Below, piece by piece: positions 8,285-16,335 of a stretch of DNA of 64,000 nt. A model generated the notes under the pieces. It was not told the origin of the DNA. It did no database searches and saw nothing but the letters and a program-made list of their open reading frames with translations. The DNA is from Bacillus sp. EB600 (GTDB lineage Bacteria; Bacillota; Bacilli; Bacillales; Cytobacillaceae), in NCBI RefSeq assembly GCF_024494385.1, contig NZ_JAEVLT010000010.1, forward strand, positions 96,708 to 160,707. Direction: 5' to 3'. The stretch's first letter is position 1. Each line of letters begins with the position of its first letter. A program made the translations under genes and the position numbers.

Positions 8285-9523
8285 TTATATAATGCTTTTT
8301 GGAAATTCTCCTTCAGGACTGACTAACGAGAGGGAGTATTGATCCGTAAACACCGAATCAGCCATATTGTTAACACCGTTCATGGTGACCCGGTCAATTT
8401 CCTCGATGATTTCATCCAAGGAACGATGACGTTTTAAGAGTAGTTCATTTTTTCCGTTCCGGCTCATCCTGCTATTTGTGCTTTCCAAGCCTAACATTAA
8501 GCCGCCTTTTAACTGTTCCTTACTATTATTTAGTTCTTTTTCGGTAATTCCTTCTTGCTTTAGCTTTGCCAGTGTTTCTTGTATGGTTCCATACAAAACA
8601 TCAAGCTGCTTAGCACCTGTTCCGCCATAGATGGTTACAATGCCACTATCCTGATAAGCTGAATGATAGGAAAAAACAGAATAAGCTAAACCACGCTGCT
8701 CTCGTACTTCCTGGAATAAACGGCTGCTCATGCTTCCACCCAAGATATTATTTAGAATAATCAACGTATAAATATCTTCATGGCCAACCTGTAAGCCATT
8801 ATATCCAATACATAAATGAGCCTGTTCTGTGTCCTTCTTACGGGAGATCCGATTCGTGTGGAAGAACGACTTATTTTCTGATGGTACACTGCTCGCACCT
8901 TCAAAGGCACCAAAATACTTTTCAACCTCGCCAATAAATGTTTCAGGAATATTGCCTGCGATCGAAATCACGACATTCTCAGGAGTATACCTTTCACCAA
9001 TATACTCTTTTAATGTTTCAGTAGTAAATGTATTAAGTGTTTCTTCTGTTCCTAAAATCGGATAACCTAATGGATGATTTTCATAAACAGCCTTGGTTAA
9101 TAGATCATGGACAATATCATCAGGCGTGTCCTCATACATTTTAATTTCTTCTATCACTACATTTCTTTCCTTTTTTAATTCTTCTCCCTCAAAAGTCGAA
9201 TTAAAAAACATATCTGCTAAAACTTCTAAGGCATAATCTGCATGTGTATCAAGGACTTTAGCATAGTAGCATGTATATTCCTTCGAGGTAAACGCATTAA
9301 CCTGACCGCCAATACTATCAAATGACTCGGCGATATCCCGTGCCGTCCTTGTGGTTGTCCCTTTAAAAAACATATGCTCTAAAAAATGGGATATCCCGTT
9401 ATTTTTTGGGTTTTCATCTCTTGACCCTGTTCCAATCCACACTCCAATTGCGACGGAACGCACTGTTGGAATCTGCTCTAGTACAATTCGTACTCCATTT
9501 TGGCATGTATACTTCTTTATCAT
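8285..9523 (-). CDS. mlpA: M16-family zinc metalloprotease MlpA (YmxG)
   Basis: A processing-peptidase-like zinc protease. In B. subtilis it affects levels of extracellular proteases. It is 412 aa with the inverted zinc motif HFLEH at residues 46-50 and the downstream metal-ligand region NVVIEEIKMYEDTPDD. A C-terminal M16 half has EVREQRGLAYSVFS. The ATG at 9523 has AGGAGG five bases upstream. An ORF start six codons earlier (9541) would place that ribosome-binding site inside the gene. It follows ylxY by 52 bp and is probably co-transcribed with it. It ends at a clear terminator. Confidence 0.94.
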   Translation of the reverse strand: MIKKYTCQNGVRIVLEQIPTVRSVAIGVWIGTGSRDENPKNNGISHFLEHMFFKGTTTRTARDIAESFDSIGGQVNAFTSKEYTCYYAKVLDTHADYALEVLADMFFNSTFEGEELKKERNVVIEEIKMYEDTPDDIVHDLLTKAVYENHPLGYPILGTEETLNTFTTETLKEYIGERYTPENVVISIAGNIPETFIGEVEKYFGAFEGASSVPSENKSFFHTNRISRKKDTEQAHLCIGYNGLQVGHEDIYTLIILNNILGGSMSSRLFQEVREQRGLAYSVFSYHSAYQDSGIVTIYGGTGAKQLDVLYGTIQETLAKLKQEGITEKELNNSKEQLKGGLMLGLESTNSRMSRNGKNELLLKRHRSLDEIIEEIDRVTMNGVNNMADSVFTDQYSLSLVSPEGEFPKSII

Positions 9524-9575
9524 CGAACTCCTCCTGTTCATAAACAGCTGCTGCTAGGTAACACATTCTCATTTT

Positions 9576-10571
9576 TCAATTAAGGTTAGTGTTTCCTTTA
9601 TGGTGTAAAAGTTTCTCATTTTCTTTAATGATTCGATCTTCATCCATTAAATCTGTAACGGTACCAATTGTTAAATTCTTCTCTTCGATTAACGTAATAA
9701 GTCTGTCTAATGCTTTAGCAGTTGATTCTGTAGGGTGCATTAGGATTAATGAACCGTTTCCCACCTTTGTCATGACACGCTTTATTAATACATCCGGTGA
9801 CGGCTTTTGCCAATCGACTGTATCAACTGTCCACATGACAGTCTCCATCTTTAACCCATGGGCAATTTTAACTGTTTCGTCCCGGTAACTGCCGCTCGGC
9901 GGGGCAAACCATTTGACGACTTTACCTGTGGTGGCTTCAATGACCTCATTTGTTTTGAGCATTTCCGTTCTTGCTCTGTCCGCTGATAAACGTTTCATAT
10001 CGGGGTGGGAGTAAGAATGGTTTCCCACTTCATGTCCAGCATCTACGATCATTTTGGCTAAATCTGGATTTTTCTTTACCCAATTTCCTTCTAAAAAAAA
10101 GCTTGCAGATACGTTATGCCTCTTAAGCGTTGCGAGCATCTCTGATAAATATTCATTTCCCCATGCAACATTAATAATAAAGCTGACCATAGGTTTATCG
10201 GGATGGCCTCTGTATATAGGAGATGGGGGTAAGTCCTTCAGATGTACCTTTGGGATTATTTGCTTAAAAACTAGACCCTTCTCAGTAAACTTTCCGATCT
10301 TTTTCATTTTTTGATAAGAGCCTGATATATCAACCTTTAGGCCATTATAGCCCGGAATCTTTTTCCATACTCTATCTATTGTAGCATCTGAGGGCTTAAT
10401 TTCATATTTTGGTGCTTCTTTACTTATTTCTTGATACAGAGAACCTGTTTGGTTTGCAACTGAAAGTGTTTGTTGTTTTTTTATAAAATTTACATATGTA
10501 CTTACTGCGGTATCATTAACAGTTATCAAAGCACCAATCAAGAAAAGCAACATTATCCCGATCTTCGTCAT
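9576..10571 (-). CDS. ylxY: YlxY, polysaccharide-deacetylase-fold protein with degenerate catalytic site
   Basis: A 331-aa exported or membrane-anchored NodB-homology protein with one N-terminal hydrophobic segment (about residues 5-20). The His pair is present (NHSYSH, H185 and H189), as are PPSGSY (224-229), DTVDW (250-254) and LILMHPT (H279). The usual TFDDG motif is replaced by SFIIN (130-134), so the catalytic and metal-binding aspartates are missing. Deacetylase activity is therefore doubtful. Context (pnp, ylxY, mlpA) matches B. subtilis ylxY. A binding or structural role at the cell envelope is only an inference. Confidence 0.9.
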   Translation of the reverse strand: MTKIGIMLLFLIGALITVNDTAVSTYVNFIKKQQTLSVANQTGSLYQEISKEAPKYEIKPSDATIDRVWKKIPGYNGLKVDISGSYQKMKKIGKFTEKGLVFKQIIPKVHLKDLPPSPIYRGHPDKPMVSFIINVAWGNEYLSEMLATLKRHNVSASFFLEGNWVKKNPDLAKMIVDAGHEVGNHSYSHPDMKRLSADRARTEMLKTNEVIEATTGKVVKWFAPPSGSYRDETVKIAHGLKMETVMWTVDTVDWQKPSPDVLIKRVMTKVGNGSLILMHPTESTAKALDRLITLIEEKNLTIGTVTDLMDEDRIIKENEKLLHHKGNTNLN

Positions 10572-10627
10572 TTTTCAACCTTCCCCTTTCAAATAAACAT
10601 TATGTATAGAAAGGACAAGATAGAACT

Positions 10628-10800
10628 AAAAGCGGAAGCGCCCGTTTAGCGACCTACTCTAGTCGCTGAGCGCTGGAGCTAGATAATGAACCTAAAGGGA
10701 TTAGCCTGCTTTAAGGGTTACTAGCACAGCAATGGTTGCTTGTTAGCATCATTGGCAAAGACCAAACTTTCTAAACCACCCAGAGCGCTGGAGCTAAACA
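10628..10800 (+). repeat. Dispersed intergenic repeat, copy 3 (diverged, enlarged)
   Basis: The left end is canonical (AAAAGCGGAAGCGCCCGTTT, then AGCGAC...AGTCGCTGAGCGCTGGAGCT). The central and right parts differ: about 110 bp of unrelated sequence ends in a second GAGCGCTGGAGCTAAAC. It fills most of the 330-bp gap between ylxY and pnp. The rest of the gap holds the pnp terminator. No convincing ylxY promoter was found there. Confidence 0.75.
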
Positions 10801-10835
10801 GTTCTATGCGTTTGCACAAAATGAATCTTAGCATA

Positions 10836-10862
10836 GAAAAAGCCAGGGTTTCCCCTGACTTA
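10836..10862 (-). terminator. Intrinsic terminator of pnp
   Basis: On the minus strand AGTCAGGG pairs with CCCTGGCT (8 bp, one G-T), loop GAAA, followed by TTTTTC. It lies 40 bp past the pnp stop codon. Confidence 0.85.
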
Positions 10863-10901
10863 CCTACTTATATTTACTGCATGGCTTCCTGATTACGGAA
10901 A

Positions 10902-13019
10902 TTAATGCTTTTCTTCTACTTTTTCACGCTGTTCCTTTAAGACCGCCTTGCGCGAAAGGTTAACACGGCCTTGTCTATCAATTTCGGTAACCTTTACTAA
11001 AAGTTCATCTCCAATTGAAACAACATCTTCTACTTTGCCGACACGCTCTTCAGCAAGCTCAGAGATATGAACTAAACCGTCTTTACCAGAAAAGATCTCA
11101 ACGAAGGCACCGAATTTCTCAATCCTCTTAACCTTCCCAAGATAAAGCTGTCCAACTACTACTTCACGAACAATATCTTCAATGATTTTTTTGGCTTTTA
11201 GGTTCATTTCTTGATTCGTTGAAGCAATGAAAACAGTACCGTCCTGTTCAATGTCAATTTTGACACCTGTTTCTTCAATAATCTTATTAATATGTTTGCC
11301 ACTTGGTCCAATTACATCGCGAATCTTATCTGGTTTAATGGTCATTGTCAAAATTTTAGGAGCATAAGCAGAAAGATCTGTTCTTGGTTCTGAAATGGTA
11401 CTTAGCATGTGACCTAAAATTTGCATTCGGCCTTTTTTAGCCTGCTGCAAGGCTTCTTCTAAAATTTCTCGAGAAAGACCTTCGATTTTAATATCCATTT
11501 GCAGAGCCGTAACACCTTTCGCTGTCCCAGCCACTTTAAAGTCCATGTCTCCAAGGTGATCTTCCATTCCTTGAATATCAGTTAAAACCGTAGAATTATC
11601 CCCAGACTTCACTAGTCCCATCGCAATTCCGGCTACAGGTGCTTTAATTGGCACCCCTGCATCCATCAATGCAAGCGTACTTCCGCAAATACTTGCTTGT
11701 GAAGTGGAACCATTCGATTCTAATACCTCAGAAACTAAGCGGATTGTATATGGAAAATCCTTTTCAGATGGAATAATTGGTTCCAATGCACGTTCTCCAA
11801 GTGCCCCATGACCAATTTCGCGCCGACCTGGTCCGCGCATTGGTCCTGTTTCCCCAACACTAAACGGTGGGAAGTTGTAGTGGTGCATAAATCGTTTTTC
11901 CTCTTCAATTCCAAGTCCATCAAGAATTTGGACATCACCCATTGCTCCTAGCGTACAAATGCTTAATGCTTGAGTTTGTCCACGTGTAAACAAACCAGAA
12001 CCATGTGTACGAGGCAAAATTCCCACTTGAGATGACAATGGACGAATTTCATCAATCTTTCTGCCATCCGGACGGATTTTTTCCTCTGTGATTAAACGGC
12101 GCACCTCGCCTTTGACAATCTTGTCCAAAATTTGTTTCACTTGTTTTAGATCATCATCCGTTGCTTCTTGTTCTTCATATTTAGCAATTACTTGGCTTTT
12201 CACTTCTTTAATCGAATCCTCGCGGGCGTGCTTTTCTTGGACTTGAATCGCTTTGAGCATGTCCGATTCGCACATTTTTCTTACTGCTGCTTCAAGCTCC
12301 GGATTGATTTCATATAAAGCAATTTGCATTTTTTCTTTGCCAATTTCACTTACGATTTTTTCTTGAAATTCAATTAAACGCTTAATTTCTTCATGTCCGA
12401 ACATAATTGCTTCAAGCATGATCTCTTCAGGAACCTCGTTTGCGCCCGCTTCAACCATGTTAATTGCATCTTTTGTTCCGGCAACCGGTAAATGAATATC
12501 GCTTTTTTCAGCTTGTTCTACGGTTGGATTAATCACAAATTGACCATTAACACGACCAACAATGACTCCTGCAATCGGACCTTCAAACGGAATATCAGAA
12601 GTGCTCAGTGACAATGATGAACCGAACATAGCTGCCATTTCCGTTGAACAATCCTGATCGACACTCATCACGATACTGACAACCTGAACATCGTTACGAA
12701 AGCCATCCGCAAATAGCGGGCGGATCGGACGATCGATGAGTCGGCTTGCCAAAATTGCTTTTTCACTTGGACGGCCTTCACGTTTAATAAAGCCTCCAGG
12801 TATTTTTCCTACTGCGTACAACCGTTCTTCATAGTTAACTGTTAACGGAAAAAAATCCAGTTTCTTTGGTTCCTTGGATGTTGTAGCTGTACTTAAGACA
12901 GCTGTATCACCATAGCGGACTAAAACGGCACCATTAGCTTGTTTCGCTAATTGACCAATTTCAACAGTCAGCTCTCGGCCTGCCCAATCTATGGAATAAG
13001 TGTGTTTATTTTGATCCAT
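10902..13019 (-). CDS. pnpA: Polynucleotide phosphorylase
   Basis: A 3'-5' phosphorolytic exoribonuclease, the major mRNA-decay exonuclease in Bacillus. It is 705 aa with two RNase PH-like domains (the second carrying [16 protein letters not shown] and [18 protein letters not shown]). A KH domain ([17 protein letters not shown], about 560-615) and a C-terminal S1 domain ([18 protein letters not shown], about 625-695) follow. AGAGGGG precedes the ATG. It lies downstream of rpsO, separated by a terminator, a promoter and a leader hairpin, so it can be transcribed alone. Confidence 0.97.
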   Translation of the reverse strand: MDQNKHTYSIDWAGRELTVEIGQLAKQANGAVLVRYGDTAVLSTATTSKEPKKLDFFPLTVNYEERLYAVGKIPGGFIKREGRPSEKAILASRLIDRPIRPLFADGFRNDVQVVSIVMSVDQDCSTEMAAMFGSSLSLSTSDIPFEGPIAGVIVGRVNGQFVINPTVEQAEKSDIHLPVAGTKDAINMVEAGANEVPEEIMLEAIMFGHEEIKRLIEFQEKIVSEIGKEKMQIALYEINPELEAAVRKMCESDMLKAIQVQEKHAREDSIKEVKSQVIAKYEEQEATDDDLKQVKQILDKIVKGEVRRLITEEKIRPDGRKIDEIRPLSSQVGILPRTHGSGLFTRGQTQALSICTLGAMGDVQILDGLGIEEEKRFMHHYNFPPFSVGETGPMRGPGRREIGHGALGERALEPIIPSEKDFPYTIRLVSEVLESNGSTSQASICGSTLALMDAGVPIKAPVAGIAMGLVKSGDNSTVLTDIQGMEDHLGDMDFKVAGTAKGVTALQMDIKIEGLSREILEEALQQAKKGRMQILGHMLSTISEPRTDLSAYAPKILTMTIKPDKIRDVIGPSGKHINKIIEETGVKIDIEQDGTVFIASTNQEMNLKAKKIIEDIVREVVVGQLYLGKVKRIEKFGAFVEIFSGKDGLVHISELAEERVGKVEDVVSIGDELLVKVTEIDRQGRVNLSRKAVLKEQREKVEEKH

Positions 13020-13058
13020 ATCAATTATTACCCCTCTCTAACCTTATTCGCTTTGGAG

Positions 13059-13092
13059 GATGATGCGAAAAAAAGCTTTCGCTATTATCATC
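13059..13092 (-). promoter_or_regulatory. Leader hairpin upstream of pnp
   Basis: GATGATGCGAAA (13059-13070) pairs with TTTCGC (13077-13082) and ATCATC (13087-13092), with a 4-base bulge. It lies in the 5' leader of pnp, about 40-70 bases before the start codon. It has no T-run on the pnp strand. A role as processing site or autoregulatory structure is an inference; an RNase III-processed leader hairpin is known for enterobacterial pnp. Confidence 0.55.
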
Positions 13093-13139
13093 TTGCTTTA
13101 TGTTCAAACCATAACAGGTAAATATATAAAAATGAGTAT

Positions 13140-13166
13140 ATTATAGTATGCACTTTTTTGAAGCAA
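13140..13166 (-). promoter_or_regulatory. Probable promoter of pnp
   Basis: A perfect TATAAT (13145-13140, minus strand) with TTGCTT (13166-13161) 15 bp upstream, downstream of the rpsO terminator. The spacing is short for sigma-A, so the -35 assignment is uncertain. Confidence 0.5.
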
Positions 13167-13206
13167 CTTAAAATATGTATGAAGATTCTTTATCTTTTTT
13201 AAGCTA

Positions 13207-13232
13207 ATAAAAAAGCGGGAAAAATCCCGCTT
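13207..13232 (-). terminator. Intrinsic terminator/attenuator after rpsO
   Basis: AAGCGGG and CCCGCTT arms with a 5-base A/T loop, followed by TTTTTT on the minus strand. It begins 8 bp after the rpsO stop and separates rpsO from pnp. Confidence 0.88.
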
Positions 13233-13239
13233 CTGTTGA

Positions 13240-13509
13240 TTATCGACGTAGGCCAAGCTTGTTGATTAACACGCGGTAACGTTGAACATCTTTGTTACGT
13301 AAATAAGTTAACAAATTACGGCGTTTACCAACCATTTTCAAAAGACCGCGACGTGAGTGGTGATCCTTTTTGTGAGTACGTAAATGGTCATTCAGATTGT
13401 TAATCGATTCTGTAAGGACAGCGATTTGTACTTCTGCAGATCCTGTGTCGTTTTCATGAGTTTTATACTCATTAATAATTTCATTTTTACGTTCTTGAGT
13501 GATTGCCAT
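13240..13509 (-). CDS. rpsO: 30S ribosomal protein S15
   Basis: An 89-aa primary binder of the central domain of 16S rRNA. The family core is visible: [57 protein letters not shown] lies before the ATG. It has its own promoter and a structured leader of about 130 nt, and is followed by a terminator. It can therefore be expressed apart from ribF and pnp. Confidence 0.98.
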   Translation of the reverse strand: MAITQERKNEIINEYKTHENDTGSAEVQIAVLTESINNLNDHLRTHKKDHHSRRGLLKMVGKRRNLLTYLRNKDVQRYRVLINKLGLRR

Positions 13510-13528
13510 CCTGATTCACCTCCTATTT

Positions 13529-13617
13529 AGCAAACGCTCAGCACTGCTTTTAAGCAGCTGCTGCTTTGCTTAATTTCAATCGCCTGTTACTGAGCAAGCG
13601 TCGGTGACTCGACTTGC
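13529..13617 (-). promoter_or_regulatory. Structured 5' leader of rpsO (probable S15 autoregulatory region)
   Basis: A long imperfect hairpin (13529-13570) pairs AGCAAA...CAGCA...CTGCTT with AAGCAG...TGCTG...TTTGCT. It ends right before the rpsO Shine-Dalgarno sequence. A second inverted repeat, GCAAG/CTTGC, is at 13594-13617. S15 leaders repress their own translation in several bacteria, including Geobacillus. Whether this leader has that fold is not proven here. Confidence 0.5.
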
Positions 13618-13647
13618 CAAGCAAAGGTTCGTATTAGTACGAATATA

Positions 13648-13676
13648 AGAATACACTTTTTCATGTTAAAATGCAA
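13648..13676 (-). promoter_or_regulatory. Probable sigma-A promoter of rpsO
   Basis: On the minus strand TTGCAT (13676-13671), 17 bp, TATTCT (13653-13648), about 140 bp upstream of the rpsO start. It ends a few bases from the ribF stop. Confidence 0.6.
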
Positions 13677-13684
13677 GTGTGTTA

Positions 13685-14650
13685 TCAATGGTGGCTAGAC
13701 TTTTTTGAATGGTTCACTTGGAAATATTGAATGGCATTTTGCTTATCCTTTTCTATTTGAGCAACGAGCTCATCAATTCCGGAAAATTTTTGTTCATTTC
13801 GTAAGTATTGATGCCATTCAACTTGAACTTTTTGACCATAAATATTTCTGTTAAAATCAAAGAGATGTACCTCTATTGATTTGGCAGCTGCTTTGTTTTT
13901 AAAGGTCGGTCTGTAACCAAGGTTGCAAACTCCATTAAACCATTCACCCTCCACTTTGAACCGAACAGCGTAGACCCCAACAGGTGGAACGATATATTCA
14001 TCATTTAGATCAACATTTGCGGTTGGAAAACCAATAGTTCGCCCGCGTTGATCACCATGGATAACACTTCCAGAAGTGGTATAATATCGGCCAAGTAAAC
14101 CGTAAAGTTGTTCGGTTTGTCCTTCTTTTAGGAGCTTTCTGATCCAGGTCGAGCTTACTTTTTCATCTCCACATGTAAACTTTGGTACAGTTGTGGATGT
14201 AAATTGCCCTCTTGAGTGGAATGGCAATGATTCCATTGTCCCTTTCCCCATCCGGCCATACGTATAATCAAATCCGGCTACAACATGCTTCACATTTAGG
14301 CCAATGATATAATGGTCAACAAATTCCTGCGGGAGCAGATTAGCAAACTCCTCCGTAAAGTGAACAATATATAAATAGTCGATACCAAGATCCGCGATGA
14401 TCTCCATTTTCTCACTTAGCGGGGTAATATAATGAACGTGCATATCATTTTTCCTTAATACCACTGAAGGATGGGGATCAAATGTCATGACAGCGCTATT
14501 GAATCCAAATTTCTCGGCGCTTCTCTTCGCCTCAAGAATAACCTGCTGATGTCCACGATGAACTCCATCAAAATAGCCTAATGCTATGGAAAGTGGGGGA
14601 ATCTCCTCTTTATTCATATGAAGGGGGAAATCGAGCATTTTTATTTCCAC
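13685..14650 (-). CDS. ribF: Bifunctional riboflavin kinase / FAD synthetase (RibF; RibC in B. subtilis)
   Basis: Makes FMN and FAD from riboflavin. It is 321 aa. The N-terminal FAD-synthetase domain has ALGYFDGVHRGHQ and an STWIRKLL motif. The C-terminal flavokinase domain (from about residue 180) has GRTIGFPTANV and the tail motif IYGQKVQVEWHQYLRNEQKF. I prefer GTG at 14650, 8-9 bases after AAAGGTGAG. A GTG at 14662 overlaps that ribosome-binding site. It follows truB by about 20-30 bp and ends the nusA-infB operon. Confidence 0.94.
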   Translation of the reverse strand: MEIKMLDFPLHMNKEEIPPLSIALGYFDGVHRGHQQVILEAKRSAEKFGFNSAVMTFDPHPSVVLRKNDMHVHYITPLSEKMEIIADLGIDYLYIVHFTEEFANLLPQEFVDHYIIGLNVKHVVAGFDYTYGRMGKGTMESLPFHSRGQFTSTTVPKFTCGDEKVSSTWIRKLLKEGQTEQLYGLLGRYYTTSGSVIHGDQRGRTIGFPTANVDLNDEYIVPPVGVYAVRFKVEGEWFNGVCNLGYRPTFKNKAAAKSIEVHLFDFNRNIYGQKVQVEWHQYLRNEQKFSGIDELVAQIEKDKQNAIQYFQVNHSKKSSHH

Positions 14651-14682
14651 AATCAAACTCACCTTTTCTCTATGTAACTATC

Positions 14683-15603
14683 TTACATTTGATTATTGCG
14701 CAATACCTTAACAGGTTTGATGAATCCAGGTTTGTTTGGATGCATCGCATAGATAGCTAATGCTATTTCTGCTTCAGTTTCAACAACAATTGGTCCATCC
14801 CAATTTTGGCTATCAGTTGGGAGTGGTAAGACCGCACCATTTTTCACTTTCTCTGCTACTTTATCATTAATACGGTATTTGGGCAAATGAGAAATGGCCC
14901 TTTCAAGAGGGTATAAGGAATTTTCAATTGTCCCCTGTTCCATTTTTTCCTCTATCTGCGAAAATGTCAGACAATCCGCAAGTGAAAAAGAAGCTGCCCG
15001 AATTCTTTGTAAGCTTGACATATGGGCAGGAAACCCAAGTTGTTCCCCAATCATAACGGCTAACGTCCTAATATAGGTACCTTTACTACAGTCAACCTGA
15101 AACCGAAACGTAATCGTTTCACCAGAAAACTCTTGGCGGTCGTCAAGTAATTGGATGCTATAGATTGTCACTTTTCGAGCTGGACGCTCCACTTCGATTC
15201 CAAGCCTCGCATATTCGTAAAGACGTTTCCCATTTACTTTTACTGCTGAATACATAGGTGGAGTTTGTTCAATTTCACCTGTTAATGAAGTTAAGACGGA
15301 GAGAATTTCATCTCTTGTTATGAGTCTGTCCACAACTTTTTTGGCAACAGTATCCCCTGAAGAGTCTTCCGTTGTTGTCGAGAAACCGATCGTGACTTCG
15401 CCTTCATATGCTTTGCCAGCATCCGTTACATACTCTGCCACCTTTGTAGCTCTACCGATACAAATAGGAAGTACTCCAGTAACATCTGGGTCAAGGGTGC
15501 CGGTATGGCCAACCTTTTTTGTTTTCAATATTTTTCGTAATTTAAACACGCAATCATGTGATGTAAGCCCAGCCGGCTTAAACAATGGCAAAATACCTTC
15601 CAT
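14683..15603 (-). CDS. truB: tRNA pseudouridine(55) synthase
   Basis: Converts U55 of tRNA T-arms to pseudouridine. It is 306 aa. The catalytic Asp motif is in KVGHTGTLDPDVTGVLPICIG, with family motifs YEGEVTIGFSTTTEDSSGD and QTPPMYSAVKVNGKRLYEYAR. The ATG at 15603 has GGGGGG seven bases upstream. An upstream in-frame ATG (15618) coincides with that purine run and is unlikely. It lies downstream of rbfA, beyond a hairpin that touches the rbfA stop. Confidence 0.95.
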   Translation of the reverse strand: MEGILPLFKPAGLTSHDCVFKLRKILKTKKVGHTGTLDPDVTGVLPICIGRATKVAEYVTDAGKAYEGEVTIGFSTTTEDSSGDTVAKKVVDRLITRDEILSVLTSLTGEIEQTPPMYSAVKVNGKRLYEYARLGIEVERPARKVTIYSIQLLDDRQEFSGETITFRFQVDCSKGTYIRTLAVMIGEQLGFPAHMSSLQRIRAASFSLADCLTFSQIEEKMEQGTIENSLYPLERAISHLPKYRINDKVAEKVKNGAVLPLPTDSQNWDGPIVVETEAEIALAIYAMHPNKPGFIKPVKVLRNNQM

Positions 15604-15630
15604 ACTATTTCCCCCCATTGGAGTATTTCA

Positions 15631-15663
15631 GAAAAAAATGGATAGACAGTGTCTATCCATTTA
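15631..15663 (-). terminator. Perfect hairpin with T-run at the rbfA stop codon (internal terminator/attenuator)
   Basis: ATGGATAGAC pairs perfectly with GTCTATCCAT (10 bp, 3-base loop), followed by TTTTTTT on the minus strand. The upstream end overlaps the rbfA stop codon. It lies inside an otherwise continuous operon, between rbfA and truB. Confidence 0.8.
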
Positions 15664-16035
15664 CTCTTCACTTTCATGCTGATGTTCATTTTCTTCCGTA
15701 TGCAATTTGTTGATAAGCGTCTCAATTCGATTGCCATAATCGATTGATTCATCAAATTCAAAAATAATTTCAGGTGTTTTGCGAAGGCGAATTCGCTGGC
15801 CAATCTCTGATCGAATAAAGCCTTTAGCTTTTGCCAGCCCTTTTAGGGTATTCTCCTTTTGCTCATCATCACCTAAAACAGAGATATAAACCTTTGCCTG
15901 TTGAAGGTCGCCAGTCACTTGTACATCTGTTACGGTAACGAATCCTATTCTTGGATCCTTTATTTTACGGCCGATGATGTCACTTAATTCTTTCTTCATC
16001 TGCTCCCCAACCCGGTTTGCTCTGTGGTGGGTCAT
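15661..16035 (-). CDS. rbfA: Ribosome-binding factor A
   Basis: A 30S maturation and cold-adaptation factor. It is 124 aa with the KH-like core: [25 protein letters not shown] near the N-terminus and [19 protein letters not shown]. The acidic and His-rich tail ends in [17 protein letters not shown] precedes the ATG. It lies between ylxP and truB as in B. subtilis. The stop codon is part of a terminator-like hairpin. Confidence 0.96.
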   Translation of the reverse strand: MTHHRANRVGEQMKKELSDIIGRKIKDPRIGFVTVTDVQVTGDLQQAKVYISVLGDDEQKENTLKGLAKAKGFIRSEIGQRIRLRKTPEIIFEFDESIDYGNRIETLINKLHTEENEHQHESEE

Positions 16036-16053
16036 TTGTATTCACCTCTTATT

Positions 16054-16335
16054 TTAAAGCCATTCGATGTCGGTGATCGTTCTTTCTATTTCCGGAAACG
16101 AGTCGATTAACTTTAAAGCATGCTGGATTTCAATTTCAACGGAAACCCGGACAGAGGCAACGGACGCAATCGCAATTTTTGTCCTTTGCCATACATCCTG
16201 ATAGTCAACCTCTGAAACAGACACATTATACTTTTGTTTTAGCCTGGTTAAAATCCGCTGTAGGACAGCTCGTTTTGCTTTCAATGAATGGGCGTCATAA
16301 ATGATGCATTCACAAGTGGCTACGCCTACGATCAT
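16054..16335 (-). CDS. ylxP: YlxP, DUF503-family protein
   Basis: A 93-aa DUF503 protein with a ferredoxin-like fold. It is conserved in the infB-rbfA gap of Firmicutes and has been linked to ribosome assembly. Family features are [23 protein letters not shown] and the pattern [22 protein letters not shown]. The start overlaps the infB stop as ATGA, giving translational coupling. Confidence 0.9.
   Translation of the reverse strand: MIVGVATCECIIYDAHSLKAKRAVLQRILTRLKQKYNVSVSEVDYQDVWQRTKIAIASVASVRVSVEIEIQHALKLIDSFPEIERTITDIEWL

Noticed and set aside
15525..15803. 92-aa minus-strand frame across the rbfA/truB junction
   Set aside because: It overlaps both well-supported genes in another frame and crosses the perfect hairpin; it has no convincing ribosome-binding site.
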